Shown here: positions 1-9,188 of the stretch, in pieces
How the letters are laid out: the number at the start of each line of letters is the position of its first letter
Position numbering within the stretch: position 1 is the stretch's first letter
Source of the DNA: Trichosphaerium sp. ATCC 40318
Taxonomy: Eukaryota; Discosea; Flabellinia; Trichosidae
Direction: 5' to 3'
DNA: 30,632 bases
Assembly (NCBI GenBank): GCA_038496445.1
Contig: JALMLS010000248.1
Coordinates: 1 to 30,632, forward strand
Notes under the pieces: model-generated
Told to the model about the DNA's origin: nothing
Database searches by the model: none
Seen by the model: only the letters and a program-made list of their open reading frames with translations
Made by a program: the position numbers and the translations under genes

Positions 1-570
1 CAGGTCGAGCAGATCGGTAGTAAGATTTGCTAAATGTCACGTCATGAATTTAAAAATTTTGCATCGTTTAGTTATTTGCAGGAATATCTAATCAAGTTGA
101 TAGTGTTTTATCTTTGGCTTTTGCTGTATCTAATATACGTGTAGTTTACTTTATAGGCATAGTATGTATATTTATCTTTAATAAAAAAGTTTTAAATTAC
201 TACATCTATTTAAAATAGAAGTTGCATTATGTTATATGTTTTACATAACATCAGATAAAGGTTTTTTAAGTACATTGGAGTAACACCGATAATAAAAACA
301 ATGCGCTAGTTAGTACGCCAGGAAGCGAGAGTTTATGTCTTTTATTCATTTGAACGTTTTTTTTCAAAAAAAGAGTATATTTTGTTTATTTATAATATCT
401 ATATCAAATGGTGAATAAGTAGTAATGATTTTTACCTAAAAAATATAAAAGAATAGGTGGAGAGTGTTATTAAAAATTAGTTTAAATGTTATAGTGTAGC
501 TAAAAATAACTGTTTTGAAATGAATACGTTTATTTGACGTTATTTACGTAACTCAAGAAAAATTAAAGTA
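1..570. other. unassigned A+T-rich stretch upstream of nad7
   Basis: No gene could be identified. There is no long open frame and no recognisable rRNA or tRNA. A short unbroken stretch near 312-356 reads as a basic peptide (VRQEARVYVFYSFER), but no family is evident. Because neighbouring genes are hidden by missing bases, this may be the 3' part of another cryptogene. This part has no counterpart in the right arm. Confidence 0.4.
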
Positions 571-1754
571 ATGTGGGGTCGTTAAAAAACAAGTTTTTGC
601 AAGTGTTTTTTTTAAAGTAGCTATTTTAACACTAAATTTTGGTCCGCAGCATCAGCAGCTCATGGTGTATTAAGACTAGTAGTAAAATTATATGGGAAAC
701 TGTTATTGAAATAGATACTCATATAGGTTATTGCATAGAGGTACTGAAAAGTTAATAGAGTATAAACCTACTTGCAAAGTTTGCCTTATTTTGATAGGTT
801 AGATATGTATCTATGATGGTCAAGAACAAGTTTATGTTAAAGCAGTTGAAATTTATTAGGAGTGAGTATCCGTTACGTGCAAAAGTATACGCGTTATTTT
901 TATGGATTAACACGTATTTTAAATCATTTATTGCTCTAACAACACATGCGTTAGATCTTGTGCATTAACACCTTTTCTCTGAGCGTTTGAAGAAGGGAAA
1001 AGGTGTTGGAATTTTATGAAAGAGTATCAGTGCGAGGTTTCATGCAGCATATTTTAGACCTGGCGTTTAGTGAACGATATACACCAACACTAATATCTGA
1101 TATAGGATCTTTTTTGAATCATTTATATATAGAATTTTTGATTAGAAGATTTAATAAGAGATAATAGAATATTTAGCAGCGTTTAGTAAATATAGCTATA
1201 GCACCTTTTAGGATGGCAGTTGATTATGGTTTTCTGGAGTTATTTTAAGTCCGTTGGTTTTTGTTGAGATTTAAGAATCATGCAACCTTACGAGTGTATA
1301 ACTTACTTAAGTTTAAAATACCTGTGGAGTTTATGGTGATTGTATGATCGTTTTATGTTGCGTATTTTGGAAATGAAAGAAAGCGTAAGATAATTAAGCA
1401 GTGTTTAATATATATGTAAAATTTAAATTACAAAGTGTTAAAGTAAATAATTATAAGTATTACCACCAGCAAAGCATTTAATGAAGACAAGTATGAAGCT
1501 ATAATACATTTCTTTAAATATTTTTCAGGTGTCCTAGTGTAAATACGGAGAAACTTATAGTATAGTAGAGCACCTAAAGGTGAATTGGTGTATTTTTAAA
1601 ATCAAATGGATCTACAAGCCGGTGAGATGTCGAATAAAATCACCAGGTTTTTACACCTTCAGGCATTAGATTCTTTATCTAGCATGGTATGTTAGCAGAT
1701 ATGGTTGCCGTAGTAGGATCTTTAGATTTAGTTTTTGGAGAAATTGATAGATAA
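571..1754 (+). CDS. nad7: NADH dehydrogenase subunit 7 (49 kDa) cryptogene, needs inserted nucleotides
   Basis: Subunit of respiratory complex I in the inner mitochondrial membrane (quinone-binding arm). From about 633 the text reads NFGPQH, then AAHGVLRLV, HRGTEKLIEYK, SLPYFDRLD and MM..QEQVY. The C-terminus reads FLHLQALDSL, MLADMVAVVGSLDLVFGEIDR and ends in TAA at 1752-1754. These blocks fall in different frames. Adding one base after 653 restores HPAAHG, one after 696 restores YGETVIEIDTHIGY, and others near 732, 773, 804 and 820 restore the following blocks. The spacing is 43, 36, 41, 31 and 16 bases. With such additions the product is about 390-405 aa, the normal Nad7 length. The start is uncertain: ATG 571 is tentative and the first firm residues lie near 621. 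atp9 follows after an A-rich gap. Confidence 0.88.
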
Positions 1755-1803
1755 GAATTTAAAAAAATTATTATTGAAATTTATATAGTTTAGAAAAAAG
1801 AGT

Positions 1804-1838
1804 AATAAAAAAAAAAAAAAAGTAAAAAAAAAAAAAAA
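1804..1838 (+). promoter_or_regulatory. A-tract leader before atp9
   Basis: Two long A runs separated by GT sit directly before the atp9 ATG. A shorter version of the same leader (AAAAAAGAGTA plus an A run) precedes the atp9 fragment at 11276, so leader and gene start were duplicated together. No Shine-Dalgarno-like sequence is visible. A role in translation initiation is inference. Confidence 0.4.
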
Positions 1839-2072
1839 ATGGAATGACAAATAGTATTAGCAGCAAAAGTATTAGCAGCAGGAGTATGTACTGTCGGTGT
1901 AGGAGGAGCAAGTATAGGTATAGGTATAGTTTTTGGAGGTTTATTAATAGCAGTATCTAGAAATCCTGAATTAGAAGCTAATTTATTTAGAACAGCACTT
2001 TTAGGTTTTGCTTTATCTGAGGCGATGGGTTTATTAGTTTTAATGATGTCTTTTTTAATTATGTATACATAG
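1839..2072 (+). CDS. atp9: ATP synthase subunit c (F0 proteolipid), intact without insertions
   Basis: Subunit c forms the proton-translocating ring of the mitochondrial F1F0 ATP synthase. The frame is open for 77 codons from ATG 1839 to TAG 2070-2072, with codon 3 a TGA read as Trp. Helix 1 (about residues 5-39) carries the glycine-rich packing pattern VGVGGASIGIGIVFGG. The polar loop has the family signature RNP at residues 41-43. Helix 2 contains the proton-carrying glutamate, E61 in ALSEAMG. Length and all key residues are normal for the family. Unlike nad7 before it and cox1 after it, no base has to be added anywhere. The stop codon lies in the loop of a 20-bp hairpin. An 85-base copy of the gene start occurs again at 11276. 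Confidence 0.96.
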
Positions 2073-2092
2073 TAAAAAAGACATCATTAAAA
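2038..2092 (+). terminator. 20-bp hairpin overlapping the 3' end of atp9
   Basis: Arms 2038-2057 and 2073-2092 pair perfectly (TTTTAATGATGTCTTTTTTA with its complement). The 15-base loop holds the atp9 stop codon. It is the first of a series of hairpins that close genes in this window. Terminator or 3'-processing function is inferred from position. Confidence 0.7.
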
Positions 2093-2304
2093 GGATAGTT
2101 TATTTTTTATATTAGTAGAATATCGCATATATTCTTTGTAGTTCTGTTTTTTTTTTTTTTTTTTTTTCTATAAAAAAACATCTGTTAGTATAGGGGATTT
2201 TATTTTTTTTTTTTATTTAAATCTTTAAATTTTTTTATTAATTTAAAGAGTAAAAAAAAGTAAAAGTTTTCTATTAGAGTTTTTACTTTTATTATATATT
2301 AAGT
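2093..2304. other. A+T-rich spacer with homopolymer T runs
   Basis: Intergenic stretch between the atp9 hairpin and the LSU rRNA. It holds a T run of about 21 bases at 2147-2167 and another T-rich run near 2200-2215. No gene or tRNA is seen. Confidence 0.5.
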
Positions 2305-4740
2305 ATTAAGGGGATTACTAGGTATCAAGAAAAAAGACGCTTTAATAAAGCGAAAACTTTAATTGAGTAGTACAATGCTATGATTTTTAGGTATCTTTTT
2401 AAATTTTTAAAATAGAAAAATAAAAATAGGGAAGTGAAACATCTCAGTACCTATAAAAAAAACATCGTGTAGAAACGTTAGTAGTGGTGACAAATGCGTT
2501 GAGTTCTTTTAAGTAGAGAAAATCGAATAGGCAGTGCCTGCTGCTAAAGTAAGAATTTTTTGATAACCGATAGTGTAAAAGTACTGTGAAGGAAGTTGAA
2601 AAAGATATCGTAGGGATAGTTGAAAAGAAATGAACTTAATACTTTAACGGTTGGAGTATAAAAAAGATATGACAGCGTACTTTTGTATAATGGGCCAATG
2701 AGTATATTTTTGAGCAAGCTTAACTTTAAGGGAGGCGTAGTGAAAGCAAAGAGTAAATCTGTAAAGTCTAAAAAATATGACCGAAACCAAGTGATCTAAC
2801 AACACCAAGTTTTTGGCTGAACCGGTGTCTGTTGCAAGAGGCTCGATGAGTGTTGGTTAGGAGTGAAAGCTAATCAAACTTGGTGATAGCTGGTTTTCTG
2901 CGAAACTTGTTTAAGCAAGCGTATTTTGATTTTGTAGAGTATGGCACTAATATTATTCCGGAGTAACTAAGTTATTTACGGGTATAGTGAAACCAAGATG
3001 TTATAAAAATAAAAAAGTATAGAAAGACTTAGGTGCGAAGATTCTAGTCGAGAGGGAAAAAGCCCAGACTATAAGCTAAGCCCTTAAATAATAATCAACT
3101 GGAAAGACGTAATAAAAGCGGAGATGGGCTAGAAGCAGCCATTCTTTAAAGATGCGTAAAAGCTCACGTATTGTTTTTTAAGCGTCATGATGTAAGGGGC
3201 TCTAAATTATTTGCGAAGCTATAGAATTAATTTGGTAGCAGATGTATTGTATGTAAAAAACTGTACGTGAGTTTGGTTAAAATATCAATAGTATAAATGT
3301 TGCATGAGTAGCTTTATATGTAAAAACATTATTACGAAAGATTAAGGTTTCCTTATCTATGTTAAACAGATAAGGGTTAGCGGTCCTTAAGGGAATGTGT
3401 TTGTAAGATTCCGACTAAGGTTATATTAGTTATATTCAGAGCAATTTTATAGAAATTTAATTACAAAAAATAGTTATTGTAATCGTAAAATATCAATTTT
3501 TTTGTAACTTACAAGAAAAAAATAAAAAAAAAAAACGTACCAATAACCGACACAGGTAATTAGTTGTAGAACAATAAGTAATAGAAGAATAATGCTTAAG
3601 GAACTCGCAAAATAACTCAGTAACTTCGGGAGATAGGTACCTAAAATATTGTTTTTTAAAATAAATTAAAAGTGAAAATAATTTATTTTTAAGAAGTATT
3701 TTGGGGGAAGCGGAACAGAGAAGAGCGACTGTTTACTAAAACACAGGACCCTGCTAAATAGTATATGAAGTATAGGTTCGATGCCTGCCCGTGCTGTATC
3801 GTGAAAAGGATTTGTTTAAAAGCAATGAATATAAGCAGCAGTAAACGCGGCCGTAATCCTTGACGTCTTAAGGTAGCGAAATTCCTAGCTATTAATTGTA
3901 GTCCTGCATGAAGCGTAACGACTCTTCTACTGTCTCAAGTGTTATTTTAGTGAATTGAAGTTTTCGTGAAGATGCGAAAAAATTGCAGCGGGACGGAAGA
4001 CCCTGTGCACTTTACTAAAACCTTGTATGGGTTAAGGAAAGCAAAAACACAGTATAATCAAGAGGTATGATTTAATGGTTTAGGTCATTTAAGGAGCCGT
4101 CAGTGGATATTGATTTTTTGTTGGAAAAATCTAATCTTAGTAGAAATTAAAAATGCATGGTGGATAGTTTGTCTGGGGCGAAGCTCCCTAAAAGGTAACG
4201 GAGTGTACAAAGGCTAATTCAGGACGTTAAAGTTCCGTAGTGCATATGGTTTTTATTTTAGCTGACTGTAAGCTTGAAAGGGTTAACAGGGATTTAAAGT
4301 CGTCATAGTTTTCCGGATGCGCTTACAGGTAGGGCATCCGCAAACGGATAAAAGTACGCCAGGGATAACAGCTTATTGCCTTTGAGAGTTCTTATCTGCG
4401 AGCGGTTTGGCACCTCGATGTCGGCTCATCTCATCCTGGGGGAGTAGGCTCCCAAGGGTACGACTGTTCGTCGTTTAAAGAGGTACGTGAGCTGGTTTAG
4501 AACGTCGTGAGACAGTTTGCCCCTATCTGCTGTGATAAAAATTAAAATTAGAGCCCAATGCAGTACGAGAGAGGCGTTATGGTAATAGGGTGCACCGCTT
4601 GTGGTAGCGTTATCGGTTTTACGTTCCGGTTGGCGTTAAAGCTACGTGCGAAAAAGGAACTGCTGATAACATATAAGTAGAATCTGCTAATTTTAATTTA
4701 TATTTATGATTCAATATCAGGATTAAATATGGTAGTAAAA
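2305..4740 (+). rRNA. rnl: mitochondrial large-subunit ribosomal RNA, missing bases at many conserved sites
   Basis: The 5' region shows GGAAGTGAAACATCTCAGTACC (2430-2451). Domain II shows TTTTGTATAATGGGCCA (2681-2697), CCGAAACCAAGTGATCTA and GATAGCTGGTTTTC. Domains IV-V show CTTAAGGTAGCGAAATTCC, the peptidyl-transferase segment TTTGGCACCTCGATGTCGGC, TTTAGAACGTCGTGAGACAG, and the sarcin-ricin loop AGTACGAGAG. The order and about 2.4-kb length fit a whole LSU rRNA. Single bases are absent inside near-invariant motifs: one C in GTAC|TTTTG at 2680, one G in CCTGCCC|GTGC at 3790, bases in GACGGAAGACCC near 3993, and one in AACAG|CTTAT at 4371. This suggests that the rRNA is also completed after transcription. 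The ends are approximate. Confidence 0.95.
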
Positions 4741-4759
4741 AAAATATTGTAAAATAATG

Positions 4760-4801
4760 TTATATATATTTTTTTTACAACTGTAAAAAAAATATATATA
4801 A
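4760..4801 (+). terminator. 20-bp hairpin after the LSU rRNA
   Basis: Perfect arms 4760-4779 and 4782-4801 (alternating TA followed by a T run and AC) leave a 2-base loop. It sits between the rRNA 3' end and cox1. Confidence 0.65.
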
Positions 4802-4899
4802 GGTAGTTTTTTGACTAGATTCCATTAATTAAGTTTTTAATAAAAGTAGAGAAAAAAAAGATTTTTAATAAATAAAAAGTATATTATAAATTAAAAATA

Positions 4900-6366
4900 A
4901 TGTATTTATTAAGTTTTTATCAATATTTATGTTACATTAAGAGTGGTCATGTTCAACAAATCATAAAGATATAGGATGCTATATATATGAGCAAGTTTTT
5001 TTGGAGGAGTATGGGAACTATATTATCATGATAATACGTATAGAATTAGGAATGCCTGTCCGTTAATTTTGGTTCAAGATAACAAGTTTATAATGTAATC
5101 GTAACAGCGCATGTCTATTAATGATTTTTTTTTTCGTTATGCCTTTATTAATAGGGGTTTAGGTAATTTTATAGTTCATTAAGTTTAGGGGCCCCGGAGA
5201 TGCATTCCCAAGAGTAAATAATTTAGGTTTCTGATTATTGCGCCTTCTTTATTATTATTAATGTGATCTTTGTTATAGGAGATGGTGCAGAGCAGGATGA
5301 ACTTTATATCCATTACTTTCTGTATTAAGGCTAGTCCTGGAATGTCATAGATGCTTGTATTTTGAGTTGCATATAGCCGGAATTTCATCAATATCGGTGC
5401 AATAAATTTTATGGTAACTATAATGAATATGCGATTATGGATACTTATAGAATTGGTTGTTTGCAGTATCATTTATATAACAGCGGTATTATTATTATTG
5501 ACATTACCTGTTTTAGAGGAGCTTTAGTTATGTTAATAACAGATCGTATTTTAATACAACATTTTTTGATCCACAGGAGGTGGAGATCCTGTTTTATATC
5601 ACATATTTTTTGATTTTTTGGACATCAGAAGTTTATATATTAATATTACCAGCTTTTGTATAACTAGTGTAGTAATTTCTGTTGAACTTATAAAGAGGTT
5701 TATGTCATGATTCTATGGTTTATGCATGGTATGTATAGCAGTTTTAGGATCTATTGTATGAGTCATCATATGTTTACAGCGGGTTTAGATGATGATACGA
5801 GGTATATTTTATGACAGTAACTATGATAATAGCAATGCCTTCAGGGTTAAAGTTTTTGGTTGTTATCAACAATAATGTTTGTATAGTAGAATGAAGAGTT
5901 CCGCTATTTTATGCTGCAGATTTGTACTAATGTTTAGTTTTGGAGTGTAACTGGTATTATTTTAGCAAACGTGTTTTAGATATAGCATTGCATGATACAT
6001 ATTATGTGTTGCTCATTTTCATTATGTTTTATCTTTAGTTCTGTGTTTGGAATTTTTGCGGGTTTTATCATTGAAGTTCTTTAATGTTTGGAAAAAAATA
6101 TCCGATTTTATAGGAAGATTACAATTTTGGGAAATTTTATAGGAGTAAATATGACTTTTTTGCCAATGCATTTGTTAGGATGGCGGGTATGCCCAGAAGG
6201 ATAGTGATTATCCAGATGCTTATGTTGCTTTAAATTTTTGATGTTCTGTTGGGCGTTATTTACTATCTGTGTTTATTTTTATTTATTTTATGTTATATTT
6301 TATGTCTATAGGAGAGTTTTTATATTTTATATTGTATACTCTTATGAAGATGCCTATGAGATTTAG
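4900..6366 (+). CDS. cox1: cytochrome c oxidase subunit 1 cryptogene, needs inserted nucleotides
   Basis: Catalytic subunit of respiratory complex IV, an inner-membrane protein carrying haem a and the haem a3-CuB centre. In shifting frames the text reads STNHKDIG (near 4950), RIELGMP, NVIVTAHV, MPLLIGG, LGNFIV, LSLGAPEMH, GDGAEQ, SLHIAGISS, NMRLW, TDRIFNTTFFDP, GGGDPVLY, the haem-copper helix HPEVYILILPAF, and near the end NFIGVNMTFLPMHFLG and YPDAYVALNFW. One base is missing, for example, at 5206, where CAT T.C CCA restores MHFPRVN. In-frame TGA stands at conserved Trp positions. Adding about 50 bases gives roughly 505 aa, the usual size. The ATG at 4900 leaves about 14 residues before the first conserved block, and TAG 6364-6366 is a plausible end. 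Both ends need cDNA to settle. Confidence 0.93.
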
Positions 6367-7101
6367 TTGAAGATTACTTTTTAACAAAAGAGAGATCTTA
6401 TTTTTAAAGATAATTATAATTTTGGTGAGGATAAAGTTAGAAGTTTAAATGGTGTATTAGTCTTTAACTGTTTTTATTTTTTCGTGTTAAATCCAAATAC
6501 AGGAATTTTGAGTGTGCAAGTATACCTTTGAATTATGTAAGAAAAGGATTGATGGTGTATCTACTCATTATTTGGTGCTAATATTAATTTAATGTTATAT
6601 TTATCTAGAAAGTATAAGAGGTTTTTTTAAATGGTTTTGTAGTCATAGATAGTTGAAGTTAAAAAAATTTGTATAGTGAAAATAGATAGAAAATCTCTAC
6701 GCTACTCTTCTTTGATTATTTAGTTTTTTTAAATTTTATTAGCGTCTTTTTCTTTCGTTTTTATGATCTTATAAAGTTTTTATTTTAAATTTTATTTAAA
6801 AGGTTTAGTTTTAGAGTGCGTGTTTTTAAACATATAAGAAATTACGTAGATAAATTTATTTTTAGGTCATTTTTTATATCTTTTTAGTATGATTTAATTT
6901 ATATAAAAGTTTATTATAGAAAATTATAATATGTTTTAGTATATATCTTATATACTAAATAATTTTGCGCATATTTTTTGCTTTATAAAAAGTTCATATA
7001 TATAGGAAAATAGGATTGTGCATCCACAAATTTTAATGAACTAAAAATAGGAAAAGTACGTGAAGAGAAGGAAAAAAGGATTACTTTATTATGATTAAGT
7101 T
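6367..7101. other. unassigned stretch between cox1 and rps13
   Basis: The part 6367-6640 has coding-like texture: short stretches in different frames such as EDKVRSLNGVLVFN and VRKGLMVYLLIIW. I cannot place it in a family. It may be a further cryptogene. The part 6640-7020 is very A+T-rich and low in complexity, and looks like spacer. Confidence 0.35.
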
Positions 7102-7574
7102 ATGAAAAATTTTATTTTAGTTGGTGTAATATTAAAAAGTAAGGAGCAATTTCAGTAAATTTATCTGCGTTAGGGGGCTTTGTAGACGAAGGGTAGTAGA
7201 ATATGTTTTAACTTAGGTATATCGCCTTGCGAAAATTTGAGCAATTGGAATTTTAGGAAAGGGATGATTTTAAAGTATTATCTTTTTTCTAATTATTATT
7301 TAGGTGAAAGGTTATGTGAGAATTAAAAAATATATAAGAAGATATACAGATCTTATAGTAATAGAGGTTAAAGTTACTAAGTGGTTTACCTGTAAATGTC
7401 AACGAAGTAAGACTATGGTAAAACATCAAAATCTTTTAAATTGTGAAGACAAAAGAATTTGGAACCAAAATTTCAGATGAAATTATAAATGGTAAAATAA
7501 AAAATAAAAGAATAACTAAAAGACGTTTAAGAAAAAAAAAGAAAAAGAAAAAGAAGAAAAATAAATATATTTAA
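7102..7574 (+). CDS. rps13: ribosomal protein S13 cryptogene with Lys-rich C-terminal tail
   Basis: Small-subunit protein of the mitochondrial ribosome (head region). From ATG 7102 the fragments read KNFILVGVILKSKEQ, SVNLSALGGF, then a long unbroken stretch from about 7187 reading KGSRICFNLGISPCENLSNW. Further on come LGERLCEN, KKYIRRYTDL and the diagnostic block GLPVNGQRSKTNGKT near 7384-7430, which needs single-base additions. The S13 family is recognised by the ILGV-like start, the GIG-type motif, the NI.R.. helix and GLPVRGQRT. The end is unbroken from 7461 to TAA 7572-7574 and very basic, finishing in about a dozen Lys/Arg. The predicted length of about 160 aa is longer than the usual 120 because of this tail. 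ORF1 follows 91 bases downstream. Confidence 0.82.
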
Positions 7575-7665
7575 AGTATATATGCAGTGTATTTTGTGTA
7601 GTGTAATAGAGTAATTTATATAGGTATTGTTAAGTTTAAAATATAAAAAAAGAAGAAAAATTATC

Positions 7666-9072
7666 ATGTTTAATTTTGTAATATTAAAGAAATATGTAAA
7701 AAGTGAGCTCCTATCATTTTTGGTTCTTTGGTTTGTATTGAATTCAATACATTACATGGCGGGGTGTTTTATAAGTGTTTTTAAATTTTATTTTTTATTT
7801 AGTAAAGAATTAGTATTTTATAATAATCCTTTTTTTAAAGAAGATTTGATAAATAATTATGCTTTATTAGCGAAAGGGAGGGTTCATTTTTTTGAATGGT
7901 TAAGCTTCGAGGGGGGAGGCTTAACCTTAACGTTCTTTAATGAAGAAAAAAGCAGAGAAGAAATAGTGGATAAGTTAGACAATTTAGTACCTATAGATCC
8001 AACAGTGGTAGCAGATCTATATACGCAACTAGCTAGCCAAGGATATAGTTTAACTTGAAGCTATAGTGCGTTTGCTTCTATGATCTTATGATTAGTTATG
8101 TGTTCTATTTATTATCATTTTTTTATTAATTCTATGCTTAATTTAGAAGAAATAAATAATTTTATTCTATTTATGCAAAATGATAAAGAGTTTATAAAAA
8201 AAAAAATAGTAGATCATATAGGTGAAATTGAGCAAAGTCAAGATGCTGATTTTTTTAATTTTGTAACTTATACTTTAGAAAACGAAGGAATAATAATAGA
8301 AGAAAGTAATTTGTCAGTTATGTTTGAGAATTTAAGCTGAGTAGAATTTATAATTGAAAATTATGATATAAGTGAAAAAAATGTAAATTTAATAGTAGAA
8401 TTAAAAAAAATAATGTTAGAAAAAAAAAAAGCAATGGAAATAGATAAAGAAAATTTAATTGAACAAACTACTAAATATTTTGAAAATCAGCTAGATATTT
8501 TTTTTAATTATTTAACAAATACTTGTGTTAAACATAACGTTGATTTAAGTATTGTGCAAGATTATCCTAAATGAAAAGAATTTATAAAAAAAAAAAAGAA
8601 AGGTGAAGAATTAGCAGATTTAGAGAGTAGTTACAGTGAAAACATTCATGATGCTGTTTTAAATTTTTCTAAAAATTATGAAGAGAATTTACGTAACTAT
8701 TACGAAAATTTATGAAGAGATATTAAAAAGGATGAACTTGTTTGATGAATGGATTGATATACTATAATAGATAGTATAAATGAAATTTGAAAAGATAAAA
8801 TTATAAGCATGCTTGAAAAAGAAAGAGAGTTCGTTTTTATAGAAACTTTATATTCTTTTTTAGATTTAATTGTTCTTGACAAATTAGTAACTTTTGCAAG
8901 CTTTGGGGAGACTTTTTTTATACTTCCTATTTTATGAATAAGTTTGTCTCCTGTAAATTTTGATAAATTTGTTAATTGACATTATGTATTTTTTACTTGA
9001 CTTTTTAAAAAACTTTGATTTTTTTTAAAAAGATTAATTGAATATCTTTTAGAAAAATTTGGTTATTTCTAA
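7666..9072 (+). CDS. ORF1: intact 468-aa membrane protein of unknown function
   Basis: The frame is open from the in-frame stop at 7621 to TAA 9070-9072 once TGA is read as Trp. It uses about a dozen TGA codons, including residues 131, 142 and 225, and a TGATGA pair near 8744. ATG 7666 is the first ATG; TTG 7627 is an alternative. No base has to be added, unlike rps13 before and nad11 after. The N-terminus is hydrophobic (about residues 15-45). A second hydrophobic segment spans 133-154. Between them is a mixed region with the sequence FEGGGLTLTFF. Residues 160-400 are rich in Lys, Glu and Asn and look helical. The C-terminal 60 residues are again hydrophobic and aromatic. I do not recognise the family; a membrane-anchored ribosomal or respiratory-complex subunit, or a mobile-element ORF, are possibilities only. 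The stop codon lies in the right arm of a 45-bp hairpin. Confidence 0.85.
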
Positions 9073-9110
9073 AAGATATTCAATTAATCTTTTTAAAAAA
9101 AATCAAAGTT
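9011..9110 (+). terminator. 45-bp perfect hairpin spanning the end of ORF1
   Basis: Arms 9011-9055 and 9066-9110 are perfectly complementary around a 10-base loop. The left arm codes the last residues of ORF1 and the stop codon (9070-9072) sits in the right arm, so coding sequence and hairpin are constrained together. Confidence 0.75.
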
Positions 9111-9188
9111 ATCTCCCTTCTTTTCCCCCTGTTTAATTAAAATATAAAAAAAAGTAAAAAAAAACACCCCAAAATGTGAGAATCAGAA

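Noticed and set aside
3765-3800. tRNA T-arm-like GGTTCGATGCC
   Set aside because: It is part of the LSU rRNA (the CCTGCCC..GTGCTG region), with no acceptor or anticodon stem around it.
5185-5472. 95-codon frame on - in cox1
   Set aside because: Antisense shadow. The + strand carries conserved Cox1 blocks across the same bases.
571-6366. Frame breaks as plain sequencing errors
   Set aside because: Breaks occur in mixed-composition sequence, are single-base and fairly regular, and spare long neighbouring frames rich in homopolymers (ORF1, ORF2). Errors would hit these most.
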